Source: CAVYEM01 sp963767635 (GTDB lineage: Bacteria > Vulcanimicrobiota > Vulcanimicrobiia > Vulcanimicrobiales > Vulcanimicrobiaceae). From it: a stretch of DNA of 64,000 bases. Shown here one piece after another: positions 1-8,325 of this stretch. Position numbers and translations under genes: made by a program. The notes beneath the pieces are model-generated. The model had not been told where the DNA came from and did no database searches. It worked only from the letters and a program-made list of their open reading frames with translations. Location: the NCBI GenBank assembly GCA_963767635.1, contig CAVYEM010000001.1:1116001-1180000 (forward strand), read 5' to 3'. Positions within the stretch are counted from its first letter, which is position 1. Each line of letters begins with the position of its first letter.

Positions 1-615
1 TTCGATGTTGTCGAGCGCGTAATATTTCCACGTGCGCGCCGTCGGATCGCGGCCGAGCAAGTAGTAGCGTCCCGACCGGACGAAAATGCATGCGGGCTCG
101 AGCCTACGCTCCTTGCCGGAATGGCGGAACGTGACGCGCGCACTGTCGGCCCATGCGGCTTCGAGCTGTTTGAACGTATCGGCGACGCGGCTCCCCTCGC
201 GCAAGGTCGGCGTTAAAAACCGCAGAAAGCGCCGTTCCTGAGGATGCGCGTCTTCCTCGAGTGATGCGAGCTGCGCCTCGACGGGCGTACCCAGCGCATG
301 TGCCGCCGCTTGAATGAGCGACCGCAGCGCGCGGCCGCTCTTGTCGATGGCGGTCGGCCTGGCATCGAACGAAACGAGCCTTACCAGATCGTTTTCGCTT
401 TTCTCGCTCAACCGAAAGCCGGCGCGCTGTCCTATCTTTCGAAGTTCCTGCAAGTCGCGAAGCAAACTGCGTTCCGAGGTGCCGTAGTCGTCGCACAGGC
501 GACTCAGCCGGATGAACTTGTTGCGAACGAGTTCGAGGAGAATGCGGATTTTGCGTTCGGTCGCACCGCTCGGTTCGCCCGCAGGCCGTGGTTTGCCGAA
601 TCGTTTGCCGGCCAT
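1..615 (-). CDS. WYL-domain transcriptional regulator (3' end beyond window)
   Basis: The reading frame is open from an ATG at 615 to the left edge (205 codons), so the C-terminus is missing. Residues about 17-57 form a winged-helix-like segment (KIRILLELVRNKFIRLSRL, then SERSLLRDLQELRKIG), the usual N-terminal DNA-binding part of this family. The visible end reads RSGRYYLLGRDPTARTWKYY followed by ALDNIE, the hallmark of the WYL ligand-sensing domain. Such proteins are ligand-responsive repressors or activators, often tied to DNA damage or nucleic-acid metabolism. The start is preceded by AGAGG. The first 112 bp overlap the 3' end of the exonuclease ORF upstream on the same strand, which suggests co-transcription. 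The target is unknown. Confidence 0.85.
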   Translation of the reverse strand, partial: MAGKRFGKPRPAGEPSGATERKIRILLELVRNKFIRLSRLCDDYGTSERSLLRDLQELRKIGQRAGFRLSEKSENDLVRLVSFDARPTAIDKSGRALRSLIQAAAHALGTPVEAQLASLEEDAHPQERRFLRFLTPTLREGSRVADTFKQLEAAWADSARVTFRHSGKERRLEPACIFVRSGRYYLLGRDPTARTWKYYALDNIE

Positions 616-1190
616 CGTAACCTCTTTTCGTATCGCTCGATGCAGCGCATGAGGATGCCCGCCGTAACCAGCGCATCGGCGAGGGCGCGATGGGCAGGTA
701 ACCCTTCGATAAACTCAGGGTGACACCCGATGGATTCAGGGTGACACCCGATGAACTCAGGATGCCAGCCGAAGAAGTTCCTCAAATCGTGATCGATACC
801 CAGGAATCGCCGCAGCGTTTGGTTTTTGTGGTTCGGCGCCTCGGGATAGCAGTGGCGTGCGAGTCGCAGCGTGCACAACGACGGGAGCGGCCGGAGCAAA
901 GGCAAAAAACTCAAATCGAAGCCGGCATTGTGCGCGACGACCGTCGCGCCCGTGCAATGCCGACGCAGCCGTCGCTGGGCGATACGGAACGGCGGCGCGC
1001 CCGCGACATCGTCGTCCGTTATTCCGTGCACACGCGTTGCGTAGTGGGGAATGGGGCGCCGCGGGTCTACGAGCGTCGACCACGTTTTGACGATGGTGCG
1101 GCCGCTCAGAACCACGCACGCCATTTCGACGACGCGGTCCCGCATTGGATCGAATCCCGTCGTTTCGACGTCAACCACTGCATATCGCAT
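504..1190 (-). CDS. DnaQ-like 3'-5' exonuclease (DEDDh family) with in-frame repeat insertion
   Basis: This 228-residue protein has the three exonuclease motifs: ExoI DVETTG with D7 and E9, ExoII AHNAGFD with D92, and ExoIII HRALADA with H167 and D172. That is the DEDDh layout of DNA polymerase III epsilon and related proofreading or repair exonucleases. Residues about 139-166 are three copies of a peptide like CHPEFIG; they are encoded by the dispersed repeat found elsewhere in the window and sit between the last core helix and the ExoIII motif. The C-terminal 40 residues look unlike the family and overlap the WYL gene by 112 bp, so a frameshift near the end is possible. No ribosome site precedes the ATG; instead a hairpin abuts it. 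A standalone exonuclease is more likely than a polymerase subunit. Confidence 0.82.
   Translation of the reverse strand: MRYAVVDVETTGFDPMRDRVVEMACVVLSGRTIVKTWSTLVDPRRPIPHYATRVHGITDDDVAGAPPFRIAQRRLRRHCTGATVVAHNAGFDLSFLPLLRPLPSLCTLRLARHCYPEAPNHKNQTLRRFLGIDHDLRNFFGWHPEFIGCHPESIGCHPEFIEGLPAHRALADALVTAGILMRCIERYEKRLRWPANDSANHGLRANRAVRPNAKSAFSSNSFATSSSG
693..776 (-). repeat. Dispersed repeat inserted in exonuclease coding sequence
   Basis: On the minus strand the segment contains GTCACCCTGAGTTTATCG followed by AAGGG, plus two degenerate half-copies (GTGTCACCCTGAATCCATCG and a third). On the plus strand it reads CCTTCGATAAACTCAGGGTG, the same core as the intergenic arrays. It keeps the exonuclease frame open and adds roughly 25 residues. 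Confidence 0.85.
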
Positions 1191-1232
1191 GCTCGCAGTA
1201 TGCTGCGAGCGCGTGCCATGGCTATGGCATGC
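1191..1232. promoter_or_regulatory. Two adjacent inverted repeats upstream of the exonuclease start
   Basis: Positions 1191-1210 form a perfect 8-bp stem (GCTCGCAG/CTGCGAGC) with a TATG loop that ends exactly where the exonuclease ATG begins. Positions 1211-1232 form a second hairpin, TGCCAT/ATGGCA with flanking GC pairs and one mismatch. They could be an operator, a translation-blocking hairpin or a terminator for an upstream gene. There is no Shine-Dalgarno sequence between the hairpin and the ATG. Confidence 0.5.
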
Positions 1233-1485
1233 CCGGTCGGACCGTCACGACCTCAAAATTGGTTCCCGGACCGATTGTGACGTTGCGGCCGGGATTCACG
1301 GCGCCGACGATGAGAACGTCCCCTGGAACCGGCACCGGAAACGGAAAGACATGGCGCCGGGCGGCATCAGCTGGTCGATCCGTCGACCTTGGCGCTGCCG
1401 GAAGAAACGGTGGAAACCATCGTAGCGGGGATGCGCACTCAGAATCTGCGCCGGCATATTCCATCCAGCCATGTGGTACCATCAA
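1222..1485 (-). CDS. Small proline-rich ORF, doubtful
   Basis: This 87-codon ORF lies in the otherwise empty stretch 1191-1512, on the exonuclease strand. The last 40 residues (for example VPGDVLIVGAVNPGRNVTIG) are more protein-like than a random shadow frame, but the N-terminal half is low-complexity and no ribosome site is evident. Its stop falls inside the second hairpin. It could be a remnant of a longer gene or chance. I recognise no family. Confidence 0.2.
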   Translation of the reverse strand: MMVPHGWMEYAGADSECASPLRWFPPFLPAAPRSTDRPADAARRHVFPFPVPVPGDVLIVGAVNPGRNVTIGPGTNFEVVTVRPGMP

Positions 1486-1512
1486 AATCCACTCTCCGCG
1501 AAGGAGGATGCC

Positions 1513-2590
1513 GTGCGCATTCGCTGCTTCGTTCTAGTGTATTTACTGGCGCTTGGAATCGCGGGATGCAGCGCTTCGGGCGGCGGAGGAACGGGCACAG
1601 CTTCCGTCGCCGGTTTGCCGGCGTTGCCGCCGCAAGCGATTTCGCAACACCCGACAAGTGTGACGTTTGTTCCGTACGTCTATCCGCCGGGCCACCTCGT
1701 CGCACTTGCGGTTGGATACAACGGCATTCCGTACGCTGCTGATTCCCAAGCCGATCTCGTACTGCTGACGAGCTGCGCGTTTCAAACGGAAAGTTATGCG
1801 CTTCCCAACGGCAGCGACCCCGCCGGAAGTTACCCGACCATTGCGACCGAGCCCAACGGCACGGCGTACACTTCGACCGGTCTTTTTTTAGATTTTCAGG
1901 TCGGACACTGGTCGCCGTTTGCCGTTAAATATGCGCCGGCATCGTCGTCGGGTAATCTCGTCGATCTGCAAGGCTTTAATTCGTTCAGTGTTTATCTAAC
2001 GGCAACTCCAAACAACGTGTTGTACGCGTCGCTTCCCGACACGACTTCAATCACCGCCGTTACGAACGTCGGCGCGGTCACGTCCGTTAATCTAAGCGAG
2101 GATGCGATTCCGGGCCCGATCGTTTCGGACACCGCGGGAAACGCGTGGGCCACCGCTTCGCTGACAACCTCCTCCGAAGTGCTCGTGTACTCACAAGCGC
2201 TCAAATTGATCAAGACCATTCCGCTACCGCCCATTCATCCATCGGCGGCAACGTGGGGTGCCGACGGCGCGCTGTGGTACGTAGATTCACAAGCGAATAC
2301 GGTGGGACGCATCTCGCCTTCCGGCGCGCTCTCGCGATTCATCATTCCAACGCCGGGCAGCGGCGCGTCGAGCATAACATCGGGACCGGACGGCGCAGTA
2401 TGGATCAGCGAATCCAATGCTGCGAAAATTGCGCGCGTAACCAAAGCCGGATCGTTCACCGAATTTGCAACGCCCGGTCTCCAGCCCGGCCCCATCGCCG
2501 GCGCACCGGTCGGCGTAAGCGTCTCGGTGCAAAATCAGACTCTGGTTCATCACGAGCAGCGGCAGCGAGCTGGTGCAGGTGAAGACCTAA
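1513..2590 (+). CDS. Beta-propeller (virginiamycin-B-lyase/NHL-like) lipoprotein, apparent frameshift near the 3' end
   Basis: The start is the GTG at 1513, six bases after AAGGAGG (1501-1507). It gives a lipoprotein signal, MRIRCFVLVYLLALGIAGC, with the lipid-modified Cys in a LGIAGC lipobox. The body has propeller blades of the Vgb/SMP-30 type (GPDGAVWISESNAAKIARV; ADGALWYVDSQANTVGRISP). The annotated frame runs on into the repeat array. Removing one A from the AAAA at 2532-2535 instead yields QIRLWFITSSGSELVQVKT and a stop at 2588-2590, just before the repeats begin. I therefore end the gene at 2590. Vgb relatives cleave cyclic streptogramins, but most family members in soil bacteria are uncharacterised surface propellers, so the function is open. 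Confidence 0.75.
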
Positions 2591-3070
2591 CACCCTTCGA
2601 CGGGCTCAGGGTGACAAGAATGGAAGTCAGGGTGACAGGAATGGGTGAAGGTAATTCACCCTTCGACAGGCTCAGGGTGACAAGAATGGAGAGTGACAAG
2701 CCGAAGCTTGCGCTGAGCGTAATTGAGGCAACAACCTCAGAGTGGCGGGAATGGGTGAAGCAATTCACCCTTCGACAGGCTCAGGGTGACAAGAATGGAG
2801 GCTCAGGGTGACAAGCCGAAGCTTGCGCTGAGCGTAATTGAGGCAACAACCTCAGAGTGGCGGGAATGGGTGAAGAGCTAATTCACCCTTCGACAGGCTC
2901 AGGGTGACAAGAATGGAGGCTCAGGGTGACAAGAATGGAGGCTCAGGGTGACAAGAATGGAGGCTCAGGGTGACAACCCTTCGACAAGCTCAGGGTGACA
3001 AGAATGGAGCTAGGGTGACAAGAATGGAAGTCAGGGTGACAAGAATGGAGCTCAGGGTGACAAGAATGGA
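2591..3070. repeat. Repeat array 1 (AGGGTGACAAGAATGG family)
   Basis: The whole interval between two converging genes is made of degenerate copies of CCTTCGACAGGCTCAGGGTG followed by ACAAGAATGGA, with about a dozen AGGGTGACA units. It holds a longer imperfect direct duplication, 2693-2800 and 2808-2918, containing CCGAAGCTTGCGCTGAGCG and CAACAACCTCAGAGTGGCGG. Unit spacing is irregular and there are no uniform spacers, so it is not a CRISPR array. It ends a few bases before the PQQ-dehydrogenase stop codon. Confidence 0.92.
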
Positions 3071-3074
3071 GACG

Positions 3075-5126
3075 TCACTTCGTGGGGCAAGTCGCTCCCG
3101 ACACGCTAATCTTGGAGAACTGCGGCTGGTCGCTCGTCGGGAACGGCGTCTTGCCGCCGTTGCTGGGCGAGATGCAATCGTACTTGAGCAAAAACGCCAT
3201 AATCGACGCGTATTGCTGCGGCTTGAGGGAACCTGGCGCGCTCAGCGGCATCTGCTGCGTAACGATCGTGCGCAGTTGCGAAACGTTCAGATTTGCGTGA
3301 CCGAAGCTCGCGCCGGTCAGCGCCGGCGCTGAAATGCCTTGCAAGTTCGCGCCGTGACACGACGAGCATTGCTGCATGAACAACGTGCGGCCGGCGGAGG
3401 CTTGCGTCTGCGTGTACGGAGCGGACGCGGCCGTGCCCGCGGTCTGTCCGCTTTCCGTGCGTGCGGAGGGCATCGGTGCGGGCGAGGGCTGCGACGACGC
3501 GGTGTTCACGATGGTATTTGAAACGTTGAACGCGTACGCCACGATGCGGCTGCCTTGCGTAGGCGGCAGATTCGGCGTGTGCTGGTTTCCGCCTTCGCCG
3601 GCGATCGTGACGACGTAAGGCCGGCCGTTCACGCGGTAGAGTGAAATGGAATCGACGATCGACGAGCCGGTGTCGTCGTGCCAAAGTTCGCGCCCGGAAC
3701 GCGGATCGAGTGCGTAGATCCGTCCGCGCGCATCGCTGGTGAAGGCAACGCCGCTCGACGTAATCGTCACGCCGCCTTGTGCGGGATACGGAAACGCATC
3801 TCGCCAGGCCACTTTTCCGGTGCCGACGTCGATGGCGGTAACCACGCCCGTCGCATTGTGGCGCTTCGGCAACGGCCCCGCGCTAAAGGGTTGGCCGGGC
3901 ACGTAGGCGACCGGACCCGTCGTCGTCACTTTCCACAGCGCGCATTCCTGCGTGCTCGGAATAATGAAATAGTTGGTACGCGGATCGTACGAGCCGCCGT
4001 TCCATTCAACGCCTCCGCCGTGATTGGGACATGCGTACGTGCCATGCGTGCTCGGCAGCGAGAGGATACCGCGCTGATCGCTTACCGCCGTGCGATACAC
4101 CACGCGACCGTTCCCGCGATCGAGGATGACGAAGTTGCCGTCTTTGTCCGCCACGGCGAGCAACGCGCGACGAGCTCCGCGCGCAGTTCCATCGAAGAGT
4201 ACGGGCGGCATCGCCGGATCCGCATCGTGCGTGTCGTTTTGCAGCAGCTGATAATACCATTTCAGTTTTGGACGCGCGCCCGAGATGTCCAGCGCCACCA
4301 CCGAATCCGAATACAAATCCGCGCCTTTTCTTCCGGCCAGGGTGAGATTCGGTCCGGCGTTGCCAGGCGCGACGAACAGCGTTTTGCTTGCCGGATCGAT
4401 GGCAAGACCGGCCCATACGGCTGCGCCTCCGTGTTGCCACGAAGAGCCGGGCCACGATCCGAAATTCGGCTCACCGGGCAGCGGAACGGTATTCCAATCC
4501 CACAGCCGTTTGCCGGTATTTTGGTCGAACGCGCTGACGATGCCGATGTCGCCGAAATCGCCGCCCGCCGTGCCCAAGTAGACTGCGCCGTCGTACGGAT
4601 ACGCGGCCATGGAATACCAGCTGTTTTGCGTGGACGACGGGCCGCTGGATCCGTGGCAGCCGAGCACATTCCAGAGCTGCTTTCCGGTTGCAGCATCAAG
4701 TGCAATCACGCGGCAATCCTGCGTGCCCAAAAACACTTTACCGTTCGCCAGTCCCACGCCGCGATTAACGGCGTACGCCAAGACGTACTGCGGGGTGTAC
4801 GCGTACGCCCAGCGAACTGCGCCGGTACGCGCGTCCAACGCGAGCACGTTGTCGTGAGGCGTCGCGACGTAGAGCATGCCGTGCAAGACGATGGGCGAGG
4901 ATTCTTGTTCGCCGTCGTCCGCCAGCGGCGTAATCCATGCTTTGTGCAGGGAGGCGACGTTCTGGGGTGTGATGTCCGGAAATTGCACGTAGCGATTGAA
5001 CGCGTAGTTCGCTCCGGGCAGCGTCCAATCGTCCGAATTGCGGGACGCGGACGTTTGGCCGCCGTTTCCTCCGCCGCACGAGCACAGGCACACAGCCAAC
5101 AACGCGAAAACAGCGACAGCACGCAC
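3075..5126 (-). CDS. PQQ-binding quinoprotein dehydrogenase with C-terminal cytochrome c domain
   Basis: I chose the GTG at 5126, eight bases after GGAGG. It gives a lipoprotein signal MRAVAVFALLAVCLCSC, so the enzyme should be anchored in the periplasm. About 530 residues form an eight-bladed quinoprotein propeller with repeated tryptophan-docking-like strands (VIALDAATGKQLWNVLGC, VVTAIDVGTGKVAWRDAF, RIYALDPRSGRELWHDD). A linker rich in Ser, Thr and Pro leads to a class I cytochrome c domain with the heme motif CSSCH and a distal Met (QQMPLS). This is the type II quinohaemoprotein architecture: alcohol or sugar oxidation on PQQ with electrons passed through the heme to the respiratory chain. 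The substrate is not readable from sequence. It is divergent from the peptide-binding gene, with 78 bp between the starts. Confidence 0.88.
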   Translation of the reverse strand: MRAVAVFALLAVCLCSCGGGNGGQTSASRNSDDWTLPGANYAFNRYVQFPDITPQNVASLHKAWITPLADDGEQESSPIVLHGMLYVATPHDNVLALDARTGAVRWAYAYTPQYVLAYAVNRGVGLANGKVFLGTQDCRVIALDAATGKQLWNVLGCHGSSGPSSTQNSWYSMAAYPYDGAVYLGTAGGDFGDIGIVSAFDQNTGKRLWDWNTVPLPGEPNFGSWPGSSWQHGGAAVWAGLAIDPASKTLFVAPGNAGPNLTLAGRKGADLYSDSVVALDISGARPKLKWYYQLLQNDTHDADPAMPPVLFDGTARGARRALLAVADKDGNFVILDRGNGRVVYRTAVSDQRGILSLPSTHGTYACPNHGGGVEWNGGSYDPRTNYFIIPSTQECALWKVTTTGPVAYVPGQPFSAGPLPKRHNATGVVTAIDVGTGKVAWRDAFPYPAQGGVTITSSGVAFTSDARGRIYALDPRSGRELWHDDTGSSIVDSISLYRVNGRPYVVTIAGEGGNQHTPNLPPTQGSRIVAYAFNVSNTIVNTASSQPSPAPMPSARTESGQTAGTAASAPYTQTQASAGRTLFMQQCSSCHGANLQGISAPALTGASFGHANLNVSQLRTIVTQQMPLSAPGSLKPQQYASIMAFLLKYDCISPSNGGKTPFPTSDQPQFSKISVSGATCPTK

Positions 5127-5204
5127 GGATCGCACCTCCACGCCCGCGTTATACCCGCTACGGGCGGCAGCAATGGCAAAGGGCGGCGGAGAAAAAGGGG
5201 CGGC

Positions 5205-6796
5205 GTGCGAGCCTATCGTGGTCTGCTTTTGTCGTGCGTCGCGGCGCTGCTGCTCGCCGGATGCGCCAAGAGCGGCGCGCCGTCCGGGCGAAGTGACGAC
5301 GTGCTGCGCGTTGCCGTTCCGCAAGACCCCAAAACGCTCAATCCGCTGCTGACCTCCAGCACGGTGGATACGTTCGTGCAGCGCCTGATGTTCGAGCCGC
5401 TGCTCTCGGCCAATCCGCGCGGCCGGCCGGTTCCGATTCTTGCCGTGCAAGTACCGTCGCTGGGAAACGGCGGAGTGAGCCGCGACGGCTTGACGATCAC
5501 GTACCGGCTGCGGAGCAATGCGCGCTGGTCGGACGGCGTGCCGGTCACGAGCAAAGACGTCGCATGGACGTGGTCGGCGCTCATGAATCCGGACAACAAT
5601 GTGGTCTCCCGTCACGGCTACGACGACATCGCGCGCATCGATACACCCGACGCGCGCACGGCGATCGTGCATCTGCGCAGGCCCTTGGCATCCTTCGTGA
5701 ACACGTTTTTCGCCGAAAGCGATCAGCCCTACGAGATCGTTCCCGCGCACGTGCTCTCACGCTATCGCAGCGTGAACGAGATCGCGTTCAACGACCATCC
5801 CGACGTGACCGACGGCCCGTTCAGCCTGGTGCGCTGGACGCACGGCGATCGCGTCGTGCTCACGGCCAACGAGCGGTTCTTTCTCGGAAAGCCGAAGCTG
5901 CGCGGCATCGAAGTGCAGACGGTCGCCAACGAAAACACGTCGGTGAACCTTTTGCGCACCGGTGCAGTCGATTACATGTATCAGGCCTCGATCACGAACT
6001 ATCCCGAACTGCGCGGCATCCCACAGGTTCGCCTGGTGTGGCTGAACATGAACGGCTACGAGGGCATGGTGTTCAACACACGCCGCGCGCCGATGAACGA
6101 TCAGCGCTTTCGAGAAGCGTTCGCTTACGCCATCGATAAAGCGCAGCTGGTCCGCACGCTCACGTACGGACAGGAAAAAACCGCGACCGAAGATCTTCCC
6201 GATTGGATTTGGGCGTACAACCCGCACGTGAAAACGTACGCACACGATCCGGCCAGAGCCAAAGCGTTGTTGCGGCAGGCCGGTGTGAGAACACCGCTCT
6301 CGCTGGAGCTTGCGACGGATACGGCCAATGTGACGCATAAGCGCGAAGCGGTCATGCTGCAGGCTCGAGCTGCACCAGTTCGGCATCAACGTCGAGGTCA
6401 AAACGTATCCGGGCGATCTGCTGTACGCTCCCGCGGGGATGGGCGGCATTCTGAACGGCGGAAAATTCGACATCGCGCTCTGGCCGTGGTATGCCGGCCT
6501 GGACCCGGACAATTCCTCGCAGTTCACGTGCGCCAACGTTCCACCGGGCGGCTACAACGAATCCGGGTACTGCAATCGAGCAAATGGAGGCGCTGCAAAG
6601 CCGCGCATTGAGCAACTACGAAGAGCCGGCGCGCAAGCCTTCGTACGCCGGGATCGAAGACTTGCTCGCGCGCGACAACCCGGTTCTGGTCTTTTGGTGG
6701 CAGCGCCAACAGGAAGCGCTGCGCACGAACGTGCACGGATTCGCCCCGAACCCGGTAATGGAATCGTGGAATGCTTGGGAGTGGAGTAAATCATGA
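5205..6796 (+). CDS. Family 5 solute-binding lipoprotein (peptide/nickel type), two apparent frameshifts
   Basis: The GTG at 5205 follows AAGGGG and begins a lipoprotein signal ending LLLAGC. The body matches SBP_bac_5: VPQDPKTLNPLLTSSTVDTF, WSDGVPVTSKDVAWTWSALM, and later PMNDQRFREAFAYAIDKAQL. After VMLQ (about 6357) the frame shifts to one reading LELHQFGINVEVKTYPGDLL, and near 6580 it shifts again to MEALQSRALSNYEEPARKPS, ending WNAWEWSKS at 6796. Restored length is about 530 residues, normal for the family. The stop overlaps the next ATG (ATGA). No ABC permease or ATPase genes accompany it; its partner is an MFS transporter. It may be intact with sequencing indels, or a decayed gene. Confidence 0.8.
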
Positions 6797-8322
6797 CGGC
6801 GACGTCCCGCGTGCGAATCGCCAACTTCGGCATGTATTTGGCCGGGTTCATGGCGGTGCTCAATATCAGCATCATTTATCTCGCGCTTCCGTTCATCGAG
6901 CGCACGCTGCACGCCGGCATCGCCGACCAGGAATGGATTCTGAGCGTCTATCCGCTCATGGAAGGCGGCTTCACGCTGGCTGCCGGAACGCTGGGCGATC
7001 TGTACGGCCGCAAGCGCATCCTGACGATCACGACGTGGCTGTTCGTGATCGCAACGCTTGGGTGTGGCTTATCGACGAGCGCGCCAATTCTGATCGTGCT
7101 GCGCGGACTGCAAGGCCTGGGCGGCGCGGCGCTGCTTTCGCTTCCGGTAGCCATTCTCGTGCAGATGCTTCCCGAAGGAACCGACAACGAGAATACGATT
7201 AAAATGTTCTCGACGGTTGCCGGATCGGGCGCGGTGGCCGGACCCGTCATCGGCGGCGCGCTCGTGCACTGGTTCGGCTGGCCGTCCGTTTTTTATCTTT
7301 CCGTGGCGATGGGACTGGTCGTGCTGGCGACGTTCCCGTACGTCAAAGAGAGCGAACGCGATCCGTCGATGCGCTTGGACGGCCTGGGACAATTCTCGAG
7401 CATCGTTTCGTTCATCGCGATCAGTTTCGCGCTGATCGAGGGCAATGCCAACGGCTGGGTCTCTCCGGTCATTCTGGCGGCATTCGCGGTGTTTGCAACC
7501 GGCATCGCGCTGTTCGTTGCGGTCGAGCGGCGCGCGGCAAAGCCGATGGTTCATCTGCGGTATTTCGGCTCGCGACCCTTCGTGGCGGCGCTGCTGATCA
7601 TCGGCATCATCAACTTCGGTTGGTACGGGATCATGCTGCTATGCACGGATTTTCTGCAGAACGTGCAGAGGCAGTCCGCAATCGCGGCCGGTTTTTATCT
7701 GATGCCGAGCAATCTCGCATTCTTCACGATCAATCAGTACAGCTCGCAAGTCGAAAAGGCGCTCGGGCAGCGGCTCTTGCTGGTCGTCAGTTGGGCGATC
7801 ACCCTGGCGGGCATCCTTTGGCTCGCGACGCTGCATGCTTCCGGGGCGTCGTGGCAAGTTTCGGCGGGACTGTTCGTAGCGGGCATCGGCTGGGGACTGC
7901 TGTTTACGCCGGCGGCGTCGATGGGAATGTCCGCGGTTGCATCGGTCGACGAAGGCTTCGCTTCCGGAGCCGTCGCGCTCAGCCGTTCGCTTTTCGGAGT
8001 ATTCGGCATTGCAATTCTCGGAACGCTGCTGGCCGGCGGCATGGCGCACGGCATCGCCGGCGCGCTCTCGCAGATGCGCGTTGCCCCCGGTTCGAGCGCG
8101 CAAATCATCGGCGCCGTGCACCACGGCGGAGCATTCGTCATCGCGCAGCATCCGCCGGCCGGCGTGAGCGCCGCTGCGCTGCTCGCGATCGTGGAGCGAT
8201 CGTTCGTGCACGGCTGGCACGTGGCGCTGAGCGTGTGCGCCGCAATCACGGTCGTCTTCGGCTTGCTGATCTACGCGTTGCTGCCGGCTCGTAAGCGGGC
8301 CGCGAAAGCTGCAGAAGCTTAG
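6793..8322 (+). CDS. MFS transporter, DHA2 (14-TM drug/metabolite) family
   Basis: A 509-residue membrane protein. It has the MFS motif A region GDLYGRKRILTITTW after TM2, the R-rich RGLQGLGGAALLSLPVAILV in TM4, and the antiporter motif C-like GSGAVAGPVIGGALVHWFG in TM5. About 14 hydrophobic segments are visible, with an amphipathic loop DPSMRLDGLGQFSS between the halves. These point to a proton-driven exporter in the inner membrane. The ATG overlaps the stop of the peptide-binding lipoprotein gene, so the two are probably translated together. The substrate is unknown; the coupling suggests a peptide or amphiphile. Confidence 0.9.
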   Translation: MTATSRVRIANFGMYLAGFMAVLNISIIYLALPFIERTLHAGIADQEWILSVYPLMEGGFTLAAGTLGDLYGRKRILTITTWLFVIATLGCGLSTSAPILIVLRGLQGLGGAALLSLPVAILVQMLPEGTDNENTIKMFSTVAGSGAVAGPVIGGALVHWFGWPSVFYLSVAMGLVVLATFPYVKESERDPSMRLDGLGQFSSIVSFIAISFALIEGNANGWVSPVILAAFAVFATGIALFVAVERRAAKPMVHLRYFGSRPFVAALLIIGIINFGWYGIMLLCTDFLQNVQRQSAIAAGFYLMPSNLAFFTINQYSSQVEKALGQRLLLVVSWAITLAGILWLATLHASGASWQVSAGLFVAGIGWGLLFTPAASMGMSAVASVDEGFASGAVALSRSLFGVFGIAILGTLLAGGMAHGIAGALSQMRVAPGSSAQIIGAVHHGGAFVIAQHPPAGVSAAALLAIVERSFVHGWHVALSVCAAITVVFGLLIYALLPARKRAAKAAEA

Positions 8323-8325
8323 AAT

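Noticed and set aside
2532..2535. Programmed ribosomal frameshifting as an explanation of the frame changes
   Set aside because: No shared slippery heptamer or downstream pseudoknot is evident at the different positions, and the genes are unrelated; sequencing indels explain them more simply.
2591..3070. CRISPR array
   Set aside because: Units are short, degenerate and irregularly spaced, the intervening sequence is itself repeated, and no cas gene is in the window. The same holds for the other three arrays.
3678..5204. Long plus-strand open frame through the PQQ dehydrogenase
   Set aside because: It is the antisense shadow of the dehydrogenase in a GC-rich gene; only the part from GTG 5205 onward has lipoprotein and binding-protein sequence.
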